From positions 1-64,000 of the forward strand of contig NZ_AJXT01000006.1 in the NCBI RefSeq assembly GCF_000264295.1: a stretch of 64,000 nt of DNA, in the 5' to 3' direction. The notes under the pieces were generated by a model. It was not told the origin of the DNA. It was given only the letters and a program-made list of their open reading frames with translations, and ran no database searches. This DNA is from Rhodanobacter spathiphylli B39 (lineage in GTDB: Bacteria; Pseudomonadota; Gammaproteobacteria; Xanthomonadales; Rhodanobacteraceae). Below are positions 19,267 to 28,412 of the stretch, one piece after another. Each line of letters starts with the position of its first letter. Within the stretch, counting starts at the first letter, position 1. Position numbers and translations under genes: made by a program.

Positions 19267-19371
19267 ATGAGCAAGGGCATGGATTCAAAGAAGGACGAGA
19301 AGAAGAAACCGGCCAAGACCATGAAGGAAAAAAAGGCGGCCAAGCAGGAAAAGAAGAAGAACAGCAAGTAA
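19267..19371 (+). CDS. Small lysine-rich protein
   Basis: A 34-aa open frame starts at ATG 19267 behind GCGGAGAGCAAC and ends TAA at 19371. Close to half of its residues are lysine (MSKGMDSKKDEKKK...), with some acidic and no hydrophobic stretch. The codon pattern (AAG mostly) and ribosome site argue that it is real. It may bind nucleic acid or ribosomes. It follows the S4-domain gene by 77 bp and is followed by a strong hairpin. Confidence 0.6.
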   Translation: MSKGMDSKKDEKKKPAKTMKEKKAAKQEKKKNSK

Positions 19372-19382
19372 GCGCCCGCTGC

Positions 19383-19416
19383 CCCGGCGAACCGCGGGTC
19401 ACCGCGGTTCGCCGGG
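19383..19416. terminator. 15-bp hairpin after the lysine-rich ORF
   Basis: A perfect 15-bp GC-rich stem (19383-19397 with 19402-19416), loop GTCA, begins 11 nt after the small ORF's stop and lies between convergent genes. No U-run, so termination efficiency is unknown. Confidence 0.6.
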
Positions 19417-19446
19417 ACACCTCGCCCGGCGCACCTGTCGCTGTCG

Positions 19447-20160
19447 CTACTCGCCCTTGCGCAACAGGGTCAGTCCGATCAGTCGCGACACCACCAGCGC
19501 CATGTACATCACCCCCACGAACATCTCCAGGCTGGCCACCGCACGGGCGTGCACGGTGACCGGAATGACGTCGCCGATGCCGGTGCTGGACATCAGGGCA
19601 AAGCTCAGGAACAGCAGCTCGGTCCAGCTGCGCGGCGCATCCGGATTCACCGCCGCCGCGAAACAGCCCGGCTGCAGGGTCTGGCACAGCACGAACAGAT
19701 AGGTGAACGCCCAAGCCAGCAGGGTGAACGTGGCACCGGCCGCGAACAGTTCGTCGCTGGTGGCGCGCCGGTCCGCCAGCATGTAGCGGATCAGGCAGAT
19801 CGCCGCGTAGAAATGGAACAGCGACTCCAGCGCCGCCCACCAGGGTTTCAGCCCCGGCAGGCCGAGTGTCAGGTCGAGCACGTTGAACAGCACCGCCGGC
19901 ACCGCGATGGCGGCACTGATCCATGCCCGCCCCGGCGTACGCTGCACCATCGCGATCGCCAGGCACAGCACCAGCACGCCGAACGCGCCGAACAGCGCGC
20001 GGGCCGGACGGGTGTGTTCGATGAACGGGTACAGCAGCAGCCCGATCAGCTGCACCAGCAAGAGCACCGCCGAAGGGTGCCGCAGGATGCGCACCAGCCA
20101 GCGCAGGTGCGCGTAGCGGATCAGCTTCCCGGTGGTCCCGGTCGCGTCGATGTCACTCAT
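19447..20160 (-). CDS. Two-pore-helix ion channel family membrane protein
   Basis: A 237-aa inner-membrane protein with about six hydrophobic segments. The last pair surrounds a pore loop containing SSTGIGDVIPV, which matches the potassium filter TVGYGD in position, with tyrosine replaced by isoleucine. It therefore belongs to the Ion_trans_2 type but its ion selectivity is uncertain. Start at ATG 20160 has GAGGG upstream; an in-frame ATG at 20253 would overlap the hairpin and the neighbouring gene's end. Confidence 0.75.
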   Translation of the reverse strand: MSDIDATGTTGKLIRYAHLRWLVRILRHPSAVLLLVQLIGLLLYPFIEHTRPARALFGAFGVLVLCLAIAMVQRTPGRAWISAAIAVPAVLFNVLDLTLGLPGLKPWWAALESLFHFYAAICLIRYMLADRRATSDELFAAGATFTLLAWAFTYLFVLCQTLQPGCFAAAVNPDAPRSWTELLFLSFALMSSTGIGDVIPVTVHARAVASLEMFVGVMYMALVVSRLIGLTLLRKGE

Positions 20161-20212
20161 CCCTCGTTCCCTGCACGGCGTCGAACCGACGCAGTGTAGC
20201 CGCAGCCGCGAG

Positions 20213-20242
20213 CATGGCGGGAAGCTTGCGCTTCCCGCCATG
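20213..20242. terminator. 13-bp hairpin between the DUF3604 and channel genes
   Basis: A perfect stem (20213-20225 with 20230-20242) around TTGC lies 8 nt past the DUF3604 stop, as expected for a transcription terminator or mRNA-stabilising 3' end. Confidence 0.55.
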
Positions 20243-20249
20243 TGCACAC

Positions 20250-22970
20250 TCACTGCGCCTCGACGCCCACGTCATCCAGCACGAACGAAGTTGCCAGGCT
20301 GGCGTCTTCCTTGCCGTAGAAATTGATCTGCACGGTCTGCCCCTTGTACGCATCCAGGTTGATCGTGTGTTGCTGGTAGCCGCTGGCGGCGTTGGTGTTG
20401 GAGAAGCTGGCCAGGTTGATGTACTTGCCGGTCGAGGTGATCAGCTGCACCTGCAGCGTGTCGTACGCGGTGCTGCCCGACTCGGCCGTGTCCACGTGCA
20501 GGAAGAACTTCAGCGTGGCATGGGCAACGGTGACGGGAATGCTGACCTGCTGTCGCACGTAGTCGGTGTGGCTGCTGCCGTAGCCGTCCAGCCACGCCTT
20601 CCAGCTGCCGGCATGGGCAGGCTCGCTGCTGTCACTGGTGATCACGCCGCTGGTTTGCGTCCATCCCGTGGTGCCGCTTTCAAAGCCGCCGTTGGCGATC
20701 AGTTGCGTGGGCGTGCCGGTGGCATTGGAGACGCTGAAGGCCACCGCCGTGCTGCTGCCGATGTTGCCGGCGGCGTCGTACGCCCTGGCGATCAGCGCAT
20801 GCGCGCCGTCGCTCAGCGTGGTCGAGTCCAGCGTGGCGCTGTACGGCGAGCTGGCGTCGGTGGCCTTGAGCGTGCCATCGACGTAGAACTCCACCCGCGC
20901 CACGCCGACGTTGTCGCTGGCGGTGGCGTTGAAGGTGATGCTGCCGCTGCTGCCGCTTTCGGAGGCGCTCACCGTGGGGGCAGTGTTGTCGCCAGAGCTG
21001 CCGTTGGCCACGCTGAAGCTGACCGGGCTGCTGCTGCCGACGTTGCCGGCCGCGTCATACGCCTTGGCGATCAGTGCATGCGTGCCGTCGCCCAGCGTGG
21101 TCGAGTCGAGCGTGGCGCTGTACGGCGAGCTGGCATCGGTGGCCTTGAGCGCGCCGTCCACGTAGAACTCCACCCGCGTCACGCCGACGTTGTCGCTGGC
21201 GGTGGCATTGAGGGTGATGCTGCCGCTGCTGCCGTTCTCGCTGGCGGTCGCGGTCGGCGCCGTGGTGTCGCCGCCACCACCGGAACCCTCGGTCACCCAT
21301 ACCGGCGCGGACCACAGCCGCAGGCCATTGGCCTGGGTGATCTTGGCGTAGTAGAAGTGCTCGCCCGCCGTCGGCGTGACCGTGGTGGTGGCCGTCCCGG
21401 ACAGGCTGGTGACGCTGCCATTGCTGCCGGGCACGCCCTCGAACAGCTCCACGTGCTGCGCCGTCTGGCCGGAAGTGCTGGCGTAGTTCACGTCGAGCGT
21501 CAGCGGACCGCTGTTGGCGAAGCGCTCGCCCATCACGTGGCCGTTCGCGGTCAGCACGATCTGCGCGGTCTTGTCCTCGGTGGCGAACACGCGCCGGGCG
21601 CGCAGCGCTTCGAGGAAGCTGTCCAGGCTCAGCGCGGTGCCGGTCGGGATCAGCACGCCGGTGCGGTTGCTGAAGCTGGCGCCCCAGTTGGCGCAGTGGT
21701 TGTCCTGGTCCGAACTCGGCGCCACGTGGTAGCCGCGTTCGAGGATCGTGTTGAAGGCGATCTCGTAGTTGGGCCGCACGGTTTCCGATTCGGTGGTGTT
21801 CACCGAGAACGCCGAGCTGTTCAGCACCTCGGCCAGCACCATCACCTGGTCGCCGTCGGCGGTATAGCCGAAGTCGGTGCCGCCGACCTTGAACTGGCCG
21901 CTCTGCGCGGGATGGTTGAACTGGCCGATCCAGCCCTTGCTGCGCATCAGCGTGTACAGCGAGCCGTAGTCGCCCTTGGCGATCTCGTAGTCGCCGATCA
22001 GCTGGCCGGCGCTGTTCTTCTCCCACTCGATCAGGCCGTCGGCGTTGAAGATGTTCATGTGGCCGCCGTTACTGATCACGCCCCATTCCTGGCCGTAGAT
22101 CGCCAGGAAGTTCGGGTGCGCGGCACGGAACGCGGCGGCGGCCTGCAGGCCCGAGGCGAACAGGTTGTGCGCGGTGGCCGGGTTGGCCGACGTGTTGGTG
22201 CCGGTGGAGCCGTCGTACATGTGGTTGTGCTCGGACGTCATCAGCATGTCCAGGCCGCGACCCATCGCGTACTGGTAGGCATCGGTCGGGCCGTAGGCAC
22301 TGCTCTGCGGATTCTGCTCGCCGTGGCAGGTGGCGAGATCGCCGCCGCCGTCGCTGTGATTGGTCTGGCTGTGCAGGTCGCCGTACCAGACCGTGTAGGG
22401 CAGCCCGCCGGTGCTGGCCGCGAAGGTCTGCGGGGCAGCATGCTGCGCCAGCGCGGTGAAGCGGGGCATGACCGCCGCCGGCACATGGCCGATCTGGATT
22501 TCCTGGCGCTGCTCGGTGATCGCCTCGGGCGCGAGGCGTTCGGCCAGCGTCAGCGCACGGCTGGCCAGGCCGCTGCCGATGCGGTGCGCGTTGTCATCGT
22601 CCAGCGCGATCGCCCGCAGACGCAGGCTGTAGTAGCTGGCGGCCAGCGGCTGGTGGCGCGCATCGAGGCCGTCCCAGTGGATGCTGGCCTGCGCCTGGCG
22701 CGTGTGCAGCACGGAGCCGCCATTCCATTCGCGCAGCGTCTGGCCATCGCGATCGAGCAGCGCGACCTGCCACGCCACCGGCGTGCCCGGGTTGGCCCCG
22801 GGGTATTCGAAGTGCATCACGATGTCCCGCCCTGCCGTCGCCTGGAACGGCACCTGCAGTGCGGCGTCGAATTCCTGGTGATCCGGCAGCAGCGGAGCGG
22901 CCAGCGTCGGCCAACAGGCCACGCATCCCGCGAGCATCAGGCTGCGGACGATCTTGTTGTTCCACGACAT
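20250..22970 (-). CDS. Secreted DUF3604 protein with duplicated Ig-like modules
   Basis: A 906-aa exported protein. The signal peptide covers about 1-25. The DUF3604 domain resembles the PHP metal-dependent hydrolase fold: GDLHSQTNHSDG (198-208), TSEHNH (245-250), GQEWG (293-297), FNHP (351-354) and DQDNH (421-425) supply histidines and acids for metals. Two Ig-like modules follow (567-656 and 660-748), then a C-terminal jelly-roll-like domain (about 755-906) that looks like a binding module. Start at ATG 22970 has AGGGAT upstream. Substrate unknown; probably extracellular phosphoester or glycan. Confidence 0.82.
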   Translation of the reverse strand: MSWNNKIVRSLMLAGCVACWPTLAAPLLPDHQEFDAALQVPFQATAGRDIVMHFEYPGANPGTPVAWQVALLDRDGQTLREWNGGSVLHTRQAQASIHWDGLDARHQPLAASYYSLRLRAIALDDDNAHRIGSGLASRALTLAERLAPEAITEQRQEIQIGHVPAAVMPRFTALAQHAAPQTFAASTGGLPYTVWYGDLHSQTNHSDGGGDLATCHGEQNPQSSAYGPTDAYQYAMGRGLDMLMTSEHNHMYDGSTGTNTSANPATAHNLFASGLQAAAAFRAAHPNFLAIYGQEWGVISNGGHMNIFNADGLIEWEKNSAGQLIGDYEIAKGDYGSLYTLMRSKGWIGQFNHPAQSGQFKVGGTDFGYTADGDQVMVLAEVLNSSAFSVNTTESETVRPNYEIAFNTILERGYHVAPSSDQDNHCANWGASFSNRTGVLIPTGTALSLDSFLEALRARRVFATEDKTAQIVLTANGHVMGERFANSGPLTLDVNYASTSGQTAQHVELFEGVPGSNGSVTSLSGTATTTVTPTAGEHFYYAKITQANGLRLWSAPVWVTEGSGGGGDTTAPTATASENGSSGSITLNATASDNVGVTRVEFYVDGALKATDASSPYSATLDSTTLGDGTHALIAKAYDAAGNVGSSSPVSFSVANGSSGDNTAPTVSASESGSSGSITFNATASDNVGVARVEFYVDGTLKATDASSPYSATLDSTTLSDGAHALIARAYDAAGNIGSSTAVAFSVSNATGTPTQLIANGGFESGTTGWTQTSGVITSDSSEPAHAGSWKAWLDGYGSSHTDYVRQQVSIPVTVAHATLKFFLHVDTAESGSTAYDTLQVQLITSTGKYINLASFSNTNAASGYQQHTINLDAYKGQTVQINFYGKEDASLATSFVLDDVGVEAQ
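20727..21272 (-). repeat. Tandem duplication of an Ig-like module
   Basis: Two adjacent ~89-residue units inside the DUF3604 protein (DNA 21003-21272 and 20727-20993) are nearly identical, sharing long stretches such as ASDNVGV, EFYVDG and ATDASSPYSATLDSTTL. DNA identity is also high, so the duplication is recent or is being homogenised. Confidence 0.85.
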
Positions 22971-23112
22971 TGATAAATCCCTACGCGTTGGCAAGGATTC
23001 CCCCGGCGCGTTTTATATGCGACCGGCGCTTGCCGCGGTATGACCAAAATTCGTAGTTGCGGTGACAGCCGGCGCAAGAACTCGCGGATCGGCGCGGGTC
23101 AGGAGGCCCGCT

Positions 23113-23583
23113 TCATGGCCGATCCAGATGCATCGGCTGGGTCACCAGGCCGTTGTCGCTGATCTTCAGCGGCCCGCTGCAGACGAAACCCAGGTGCCGG
23201 TAGACCGGCACCGCCATCGCCGAGGAATTCAGCGTGAAGTGGCGCGTGCCGGCGCGGCGAACTGCATCGTCCATCGCGCGTTGCCACAGTCGGCGGGCAA
23301 TGCCGTGGCCGTGCAGGCGCGTGCCGACGAAGAACTGGAACAGGTGCGATTCGTCGCGCATCGCCGCCACGCCCACCAGGCGCCCGCCATCCTGCCAGGC
23401 CAGCTGGAAGCGTTGGCCGGCCAGGATCTTGCGCCGGATCACCCGGGCGCCCATGCCGTAGAGCAGCGACGCTGCCGCGCTGGCCGGTTGCTCCGGCAGG
23501 ATCCAGCGCCGGGTCACCCGGCGCGCCAGCACGCCGATCGCGCGGGCGTCCTGCGGGCGGGCCAGGCGGTAACGGATGAGCAC
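23113..23583 (-). CDS. GNAT family N-acetyltransferase
   Basis: A 156-aa protein with GNAT features: the N-terminal strand MLIRYRLARPQDARAIGVL, the acetyl-CoA loop GTRLHGHGIARRLWQRA near residue 88-104 (R/Q-x-x-G-x-G/A type) and the C-terminal VPVYRHLGFVCSGP. Substrate unknown. It starts at a GTG 3 bp after the dimethylargininase stop and is very likely co-transcribed with it. Confidence 0.85.
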   Translation of the reverse strand: MLIRYRLARPQDARAIGVLARRVTRRWILPEQPASAAASLLYGMGARVIRRKILAGQRFQLAWQDGGRLVGVAAMRDESHLFQFFVGTRLHGHGIARRLWQRAMDDAVRRAGTRHFTLNSSAMAVPVYRHLGFVCSGPLKISDNGLVTQPMHLDRP

Positions 23584-23586
23584 GGT

Positions 23587-24357
23587 TCAGTCCGTGGCGC
23601 GAAAGATCAGGCTGCAGCAGGTCACCGCGCCTTCGGCCTTCTGCAATTCGGAGACGTCGACGGCGGTCACGGCGAAACCTGCGTCCAGCAGGCGTTGCCG
23701 CGTGCGCGGAAAGCTGGCCGGCATCAGCAGGGCATCGCCGACGCGCACCACGTTCGCCGCATGCGGTTCGGCCGGGTCGACTTCGATCACCCGGAAACCG
23801 GCGAAGCGTGCGCGGTCCACCCAGGCCGGCTGCAACAGCACGGTGTGGTCATCGAGCTGGGTCACCGCCGATTTCAGGTGCAGGCAGCCGTGCGTGGGTA
23901 CGCCTTCGACGGCGTAACCGTGTCCGGCCAGCAGTTCGCGCAGCTGCGCGATGCCTGCGGCATTGCTGCGCGCCGACTCGCCGACGTGCAGCGTGCGACC
24001 CAGTCGCAGCACGTCGCCGCCGTCGATGGTGCCCGGTGCCTCGATCGCCAGCAGCGGTCGCCACTCACCCAGCGCCGCGGCGATGCTGGCCACCTCGTCG
24101 CGCCTGGACGCGGCGCCGGGTCGGGTCAGCACGGCCACCTCCTCCAGCACGATCGCGGTGTCCTCGACGAACACCGAGTCGGGCATATCGGCTTCGGCCG
24201 GCAGCGCGATCACCCGGCAGCCCAGCGTTTCCAGCGCGCGCTGGTAGGCGTGATGCTGCGCGCTGGCCAGCGCCACGTCGATCGCGGCGCGTTCGACGAA
24301 CGACAGCTCGCAATCGCCGAGTGCCGGGCTGACCTCACGCGTCATGGCGATCCACAT
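23587..24357 (-). CDS. Dimethylargininase/arginine-deiminase-family hydrolase
   Basis: A 256-aa amidinotransferase-fold enzyme resembling dimethylarginine dimethylaminohydrolase, which cleaves methylated arginine to citrulline. Active-site elements are FVEDTA (acidic residues 65-66), the histidine in GCLHLKSAV (H160) and the C-terminal cysteine pair in TCCSLIF (247-248). Residues 110-116 (TIDGGDV) also fit. Start at ATG 24357, with AAGGGGA upstream. It overlaps the end of the upstream small gene by 16 bp and precedes a GNAT gene. Confidence 0.88.
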   Translation of the reverse strand: MWIAMTREVSPALGDCELSFVERAAIDVALASAQHHAYQRALETLGCRVIALPAEADMPDSVFVEDTAIVLEEVAVLTRPGAASRRDEVASIAAALGEWRPLLAIEAPGTIDGGDVLRLGRTLHVGESARSNAAGIAQLRELLAGHGYAVEGVPTHGCLHLKSAVTQLDDHTVLLQPAWVDRARFAGFRVIEVDPAEPHAANVVRVGDALLMPASFPRTRQRLLDAGFAVTAVDVSELQKAEGAVTCCSLIFRATD

Positions 24358-24563
24358 GGTTCGATTCCCCTTGCTTGTCCCGGATGGCGCGCATGCCACG
24401 CCGCCAGCGCGCGCTCGTAACGCTCCAGCGCCTCGTCGTGCACGTCGTACACGCAGCGCACGCAACCTTCGCCGCAGCAATCGGCCGCATCGGGCTCGGG
24501 CGGACGCACCGGTGGCGGATCGTGCGGATCGGCCACCGGTGCGACGGGTTCATCGGAATTCAC
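24342..24563 (-). CDS. Oxidoreductase-like Cys-motif small protein
   Basis: A 73-aa protein of the 'oxidoreductase-like domain' (PF09791-type) group, whose signature CCGEGCVRCVYD is present at residues 29-40, followed by an amphipathic helix (HDEALERYERALAAW). The N-terminus is acidic and proline-rich. The four cysteines could bind a metal. Start is GTG at 24563 with AGGAG upstream. The 16-bp overlap with the dimethylargininase gene suggests coupled translation. Confidence 0.8.
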   Translation of the reverse strand: MNSDEPVAPVADPHDPPPVRPPEPDAADCCGEGCVRCVYDVHDEALERYERALAAWHARHPGQARGIEPCGSP

Positions 24564-24652
24564 GGCGCTCCTGCGGGCATCGGCGAATGGGCGTGCCGCC
24601 CCGATGGTGCCGCCAGAGGCCGCCGCAACTCAAGCGGATCGCGTTGCGCCGA

Positions 24653-25450
24653 TCACTTGGCGGGCTTGCGGAAGCGGAATATGAACTGGTCGGTGTGGCC
24701 ACGTATCGCCTTGTCGAACACCTTGATGTCGTGCGGATCGGCCGCGTTGTGCAGCGCCTTGCTTTCGCCGTCGAAGACGAAGCCGGCGGCCTCCACTTCC
24801 TGCTTCACCGAGGCCGGGTCGATCCGATGCAAGGTGTTCGTATCGGCGAGTCCCGACCCGGCCGGAGCGACGTGGTCGATGATCACGAACAGGCCGCCGG
24901 GCTTGAGCGCATCGAACACCTGACGATTGAAGGCCGCGATGTCCATCGGCCCCATGAACGGATCATGGAAGTCGTGGTAGTTCTGCGCGGTGAACACCAG
25001 GTCCACCGGCGCCGGTGCCTGCAACTTCGCCGCCGGCTGCTGCAGGATGCCCACGTTGGCGTAGTGCGGCGTGGCCGTCAGCTTCTGCCAGTTGGCCAGG
25101 CTTTCGGTGTCGAACTTGCCCATCTCGTTCGGCCACACCGTGTAGACGTGACCCTGCGGCCCCACCACGGCGCTGAACACGCGGGTCCAGTAACCGCTGC
25201 CCGGAACCAGTTCCAGCACGCTCTGGCCCGGCCTGACCTGGGCGAACAGCATCACCTGTTCGATCTTGCGGCGGGTGTCGTCGCCCTTGTCGGCGGCGCG
25301 GGCGGGGTCGTTCAGGGCCTCCTCCACAGCGGCCTTCTCGACACCGGTCTTCCCGGCCTTTTGCGAGGCCGCGTGCGGGTTCGGCGCGTGGGCCGAAACG
25401 GCGACGGGAACTGCGAGGCAAAACAGGGCTGCAAGCACGGTCGGTCGCAT
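24653..25450 (-). CDS. Exported class I methyltransferase-like protein
   Basis: A 265-aa protein with an N-terminal signal peptide (about 1-20) and a SAM-methyltransferase fold of the COG4798 type. Motif I is LELVPGSGYWT near residue 78, a later loop has AQNYHDFHDPFM, and the strand GGLFVIIDHVA follows. A methyltransferase in the periplasm is odd because SAM is cytoplasmic, so the role is unclear; it may be inactive or the leader may not be cleaved. ATG at 25450 chosen because it gives the signal peptide. Confidence 0.8.
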   Translation of the reverse strand: MRPTVLAALFCLAVPVAVSAHAPNPHAASQKAGKTGVEKAAVEEALNDPARAADKGDDTRRKIEQVMLFAQVRPGQSVLELVPGSGYWTRVFSAVVGPQGHVYTVWPNEMGKFDTESLANWQKLTATPHYANVGILQQPAAKLQAPAPVDLVFTAQNYHDFHDPFMGPMDIAAFNRQVFDALKPGGLFVIIDHVAPAGSGLADTNTLHRIDPASVKQEVEAAGFVFDGESKALHNAADPHDIKVFDKAIRGHTDQFIFRFRKPAK

Positions 25451-25628
25451 GACGCTGCTCCATGGCAAGGGGTCTGCCGATTGTGCACCCGAATCGCGCG
25501 GCGAACCCGTGCCGACCGGCACGGTGCATGCGGGCCGAATCCCTACCTGACTGATGGCCTATCCGCAGTCCGGCGCGCTCTGGCAAAGTGGGGAAATCGG
25601 CCGGCCACGGCCACGGGGGAAGCTGATC

Positions 25629-28391
25629 ATGCATACGACCATCCGGTTCTCATGCGGCGTGCTGTTCTCGCTCGGCGTGTTCGCCGCCCAGGCCGCCAGC
25701 ACCGTCGTGGCCAATGACTACGCCCGCGCGCCGGATCAGCCGGTCGACCAGGCCTATACCGACCAGATCCTGAAATTCACCACCGACCCGTCGTTCAACA
25801 CGCCGCTGACCAGTTACCTGCCCGCCTCCGCCAGCGTCCCCACGCCGGAGAAGGTGCTGGGCCATGTCGCCGGCGCGCCGAACTACCTGCCGTACAGCGC
25901 CGACGTCCATCGCTATTTCCGGGCGCTGGCCGCCGCCAGTCCGCGGGTCAAGGTGTTCACCATCGGCAAGAGCGAGGAAGGCCGCGAGATGATCGCGGTG
26001 GCGATCGCCGACGAGAGCCTGCTGGCCGGGCTGGACGCGAACCGGGCGCGGCTGGCCCAGCTGGCCGACCCGCGCACGATAGCCATGGACGATGCGAAGG
26101 CCGACCAGCTGGTCGCCCAGTCCACCCCGGTCTACTACATCACCGGCGCCATCCACTCCACCGAGACCGGCTCGCCCACCGCGCTGATGGAACTGGCCTA
26201 CCGCCTGGCAGTGGACGAGGCGCCGTACATCCGCCACATCCGCTCGCACGTGATCACTCTGATCACGCCGGTGGTCGAGGTGGATGGCCGCGACCGCATG
26301 GTCGACCTGTACAACTGGCACCTGGCCCACCCCGGCCAGAACTACCCGCGGCTGATGTACTGGGGCCACTACGTGGCGCACGACAACAACCGCGATGCGA
26401 TGGGCATGTCGCTGGCGCTCACCCGCAACGTGGCCGACACCTTCGTGGGCTGGCATGCCCAGGTGCTGCACGACCTGCATGAATCCGTGCCGTTCCTGTA
26501 CGACAACACGGTGGGCGACGGCCCGTACAACGCGTGGATCGACCCGATCCTCACCGGCGAATGGCAGCAGCTGGGCTGGGACAACGTGCAGCAGATGACC
26601 CGGCTGGGCATGCCCGGCGTGTTCACCCACGGCGACTTCGACACCTGGAGCCCGGGCTACCTGATGTTTATCGCGGCCATGCACAACGGCATCAGCCGGC
26701 TCTACGAAACCTTCGGCAACGGCGGCGCCGACACCGTGCAGCGCATCCTCGAACCGTCCGAGTACGAGCGCACCTGGTACCGGCCCAACCCGCCGCTGCC
26801 CACCGTGCTGTGGTCGCAGCGCAACAACAACAATTACCAGCAGACCGGCCTGCTCACCGCGCTGAACTATTTCGCCGGCAATGGCCAGCAGTTCCTGAAG
26901 AACTTCTACCTGAAGGCCAAACGCTCGATCGAGAAGCCGCAGCAGGCCGGGCCCGCCGCCTACGTGTTCAGCGCCGGCGATCCGCGCGCCGGCTCGCGCG
27001 CCCAGTTGCTGCGCGTGCTGCAGCGCCAGCATGTGGAGATCAGCCGCACCAGCGCGCCGGTCACCGTGAGCCTGCCCGCCCCCGCCGACAAGCAGAAGAA
27101 GCCGGCCACGCAGACGTTCCCCGCCGGCAGCTACGTGGTGCGCATGGACCAGCCCTACTCGCGCATCGCCGACACCTTGCTGGATCGCCAGTACTGGTCG
27201 CCGAAAGATCCGCAGCAGCATCCCTACGACGACACCGGCTGGTCGATGGGCGATTTGTTCGACGTGCAGGTGGCGCGGATCACCGATCCGGCGATCCTGC
27301 AGGCGCCGATGAGCCTGGTCGGCCAGCCGGTCGACGTACCGGCGGGCCTGGCCGCGATCGACCTGCCCAACGGAAAGCTGCCCCGCATCGCGCTGATGCA
27401 CACCTGGCTGGGCACCCAGACCGAAGGCTGGTGGCGCATCGCGCTGGACAACCTGCAGGTGCCGTACGACTACATCAGCACCCAGGATGTGGCGAGGATC
27501 GGCGACCTGCACGCGAAGTACGACGTGATCCTGTTCGCCCCGATCGGCGACACCAGCACGCGGGAAATCGTCGACGGCATGCCGATGTGGGGCAACCCGC
27601 TGCCGTGGAAGACCACGGCGCTGACGCCGAACCTGGGTCGCATCGATGCCACCGACGACATGCGGCCCGGCCTGAGCAGCAGCGGGCTGGCCAGGCTCCA
27701 GCAGTTCGTGCGCGACGGCGGGCTGCTGGTCACCGCCGAGGACACTGCGAAGTTCGCCATCGACACCGGCATGGCGCCGGGCGTGTCGATCGTTCCCACC
27801 AGCCGGCTGAAGGTCGTCGGCAGCGTGCTGCAGGCGAAGTTCGTCGACCGGCGCAGTCCGATCGCCGCCAGCTACACGCGCGAAGAACTGGCCCTGTACA
27901 GCGCGGCCGGGCAGTCGTTCAGCGTATCCAGCCTGCTCAGCGGCGACCGCGGCCTGCCCAGCGCGAAGAACTTCCAGCGCCCGACCGGACGGGGCGGCCC
28001 ACACGACACCGACACGCCGGAAGGCCGCGCCGCGACCGCCGCGCCGGCGCTGCCCGACGTCAAGCCATGGCAGCCGATGCCGCTGAACGCCGAGCAGATG
28101 CGCAACAACCCGTGGGTGATCCCGCCCGATCAGCGACCGCAGGTGATCCTGCGCTACGCCGCGGCGAAGGACCTCTTGATCGCCGGCCTGCTCGATGGTG
28201 GCGACGAGATCGCCGAACGCGCCGCCGTGGTCGACGCCCGCTACGGCAAGGGCCATGTACTGCTGTTCGCCAGCAACCCGATCTGGCGCGGCGAAACCAT
28301 CGGCAGCTACCCGCTGGTGTTCAACGCCATCCTCAACCATGACCGGCTGGATGCGCCGGCGGGCAAGACGGCGGAGCGCGCTTCGCGATAA
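25629..28391 (+). CDS. Secreted M14-family zinc carboxypeptidase-like protein
   Basis: A 920-aa exported protein. Signal peptide about 1-22. The M14 domain occupies roughly 90-400: zinc ligands H176 and E179 in AIHSTETGSP, substrate arginine in HDNNRDAM (near 255) and the third histidine in VLHDLHES (281-284). A long C-terminal part (about 450-920) lacks an obvious enzyme motif and may be a GATase-like or binding region. Start ATG at 25629 has GGGGGAAG upstream. It probably degrades peptides outside the cell or in the periplasm. Confidence 0.88.
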   Translation: MHTTIRFSCGVLFSLGVFAAQAASTVVANDYARAPDQPVDQAYTDQILKFTTDPSFNTPLTSYLPASASVPTPEKVLGHVAGAPNYLPYSADVHRYFRALAAASPRVKVFTIGKSEEGREMIAVAIADESLLAGLDANRARLAQLADPRTIAMDDAKADQLVAQSTPVYYITGAIHSTETGSPTALMELAYRLAVDEAPYIRHIRSHVITLITPVVEVDGRDRMVDLYNWHLAHPGQNYPRLMYWGHYVAHDNNRDAMGMSLALTRNVADTFVGWHAQVLHDLHESVPFLYDNTVGDGPYNAWIDPILTGEWQQLGWDNVQQMTRLGMPGVFTHGDFDTWSPGYLMFIAAMHNGISRLYETFGNGGADTVQRILEPSEYERTWYRPNPPLPTVLWSQRNNNNYQQTGLLTALNYFAGNGQQFLKNFYLKAKRSIEKPQQAGPAAYVFSAGDPRAGSRAQLLRVLQRQHVEISRTSAPVTVSLPAPADKQKKPATQTFPAGSYVVRMDQPYSRIADTLLDRQYWSPKDPQQHPYDDTGWSMGDLFDVQVARITDPAILQAPMSLVGQPVDVPAGLAAIDLPNGKLPRIALMHTWLGTQTEGWWRIALDNLQVPYDYISTQDVARIGDLHAKYDVILFAPIGDTSTREIVDGMPMWGNPLPWKTTALTPNLGRIDATDDMRPGLSSSGLARLQQFVRDGGLLVTAEDTAKFAIDTGMAPGVSIVPTSRLKVVGSVLQAKFVDRRSPIAASYTREELALYSAAGQSFSVSSLLSGDRGLPSAKNFQRPTGRGGPHDTDTPEGRAATAAPALPDVKPWQPMPLNAEQMRNNPWVIPPDQRPQVILRYAAAKDLLIAGLLDGGDEIAERAAVVDARYGKGHVLLFASNPIWRGETIGSYPLVFNAILNHDRLDAPAGKTAERASR

Positions 28392-28412
28392 ACCTTTCCC
28401 GCAGGAAAGGGC

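Noticed and set aside
20214..22973. Long + strand open frame (919 codons) opposite the DUF3604 gene
   Set aside because: The minus strand has a signal peptide, metal motifs and duplicated domains; the + reading is a low-complexity shadow.
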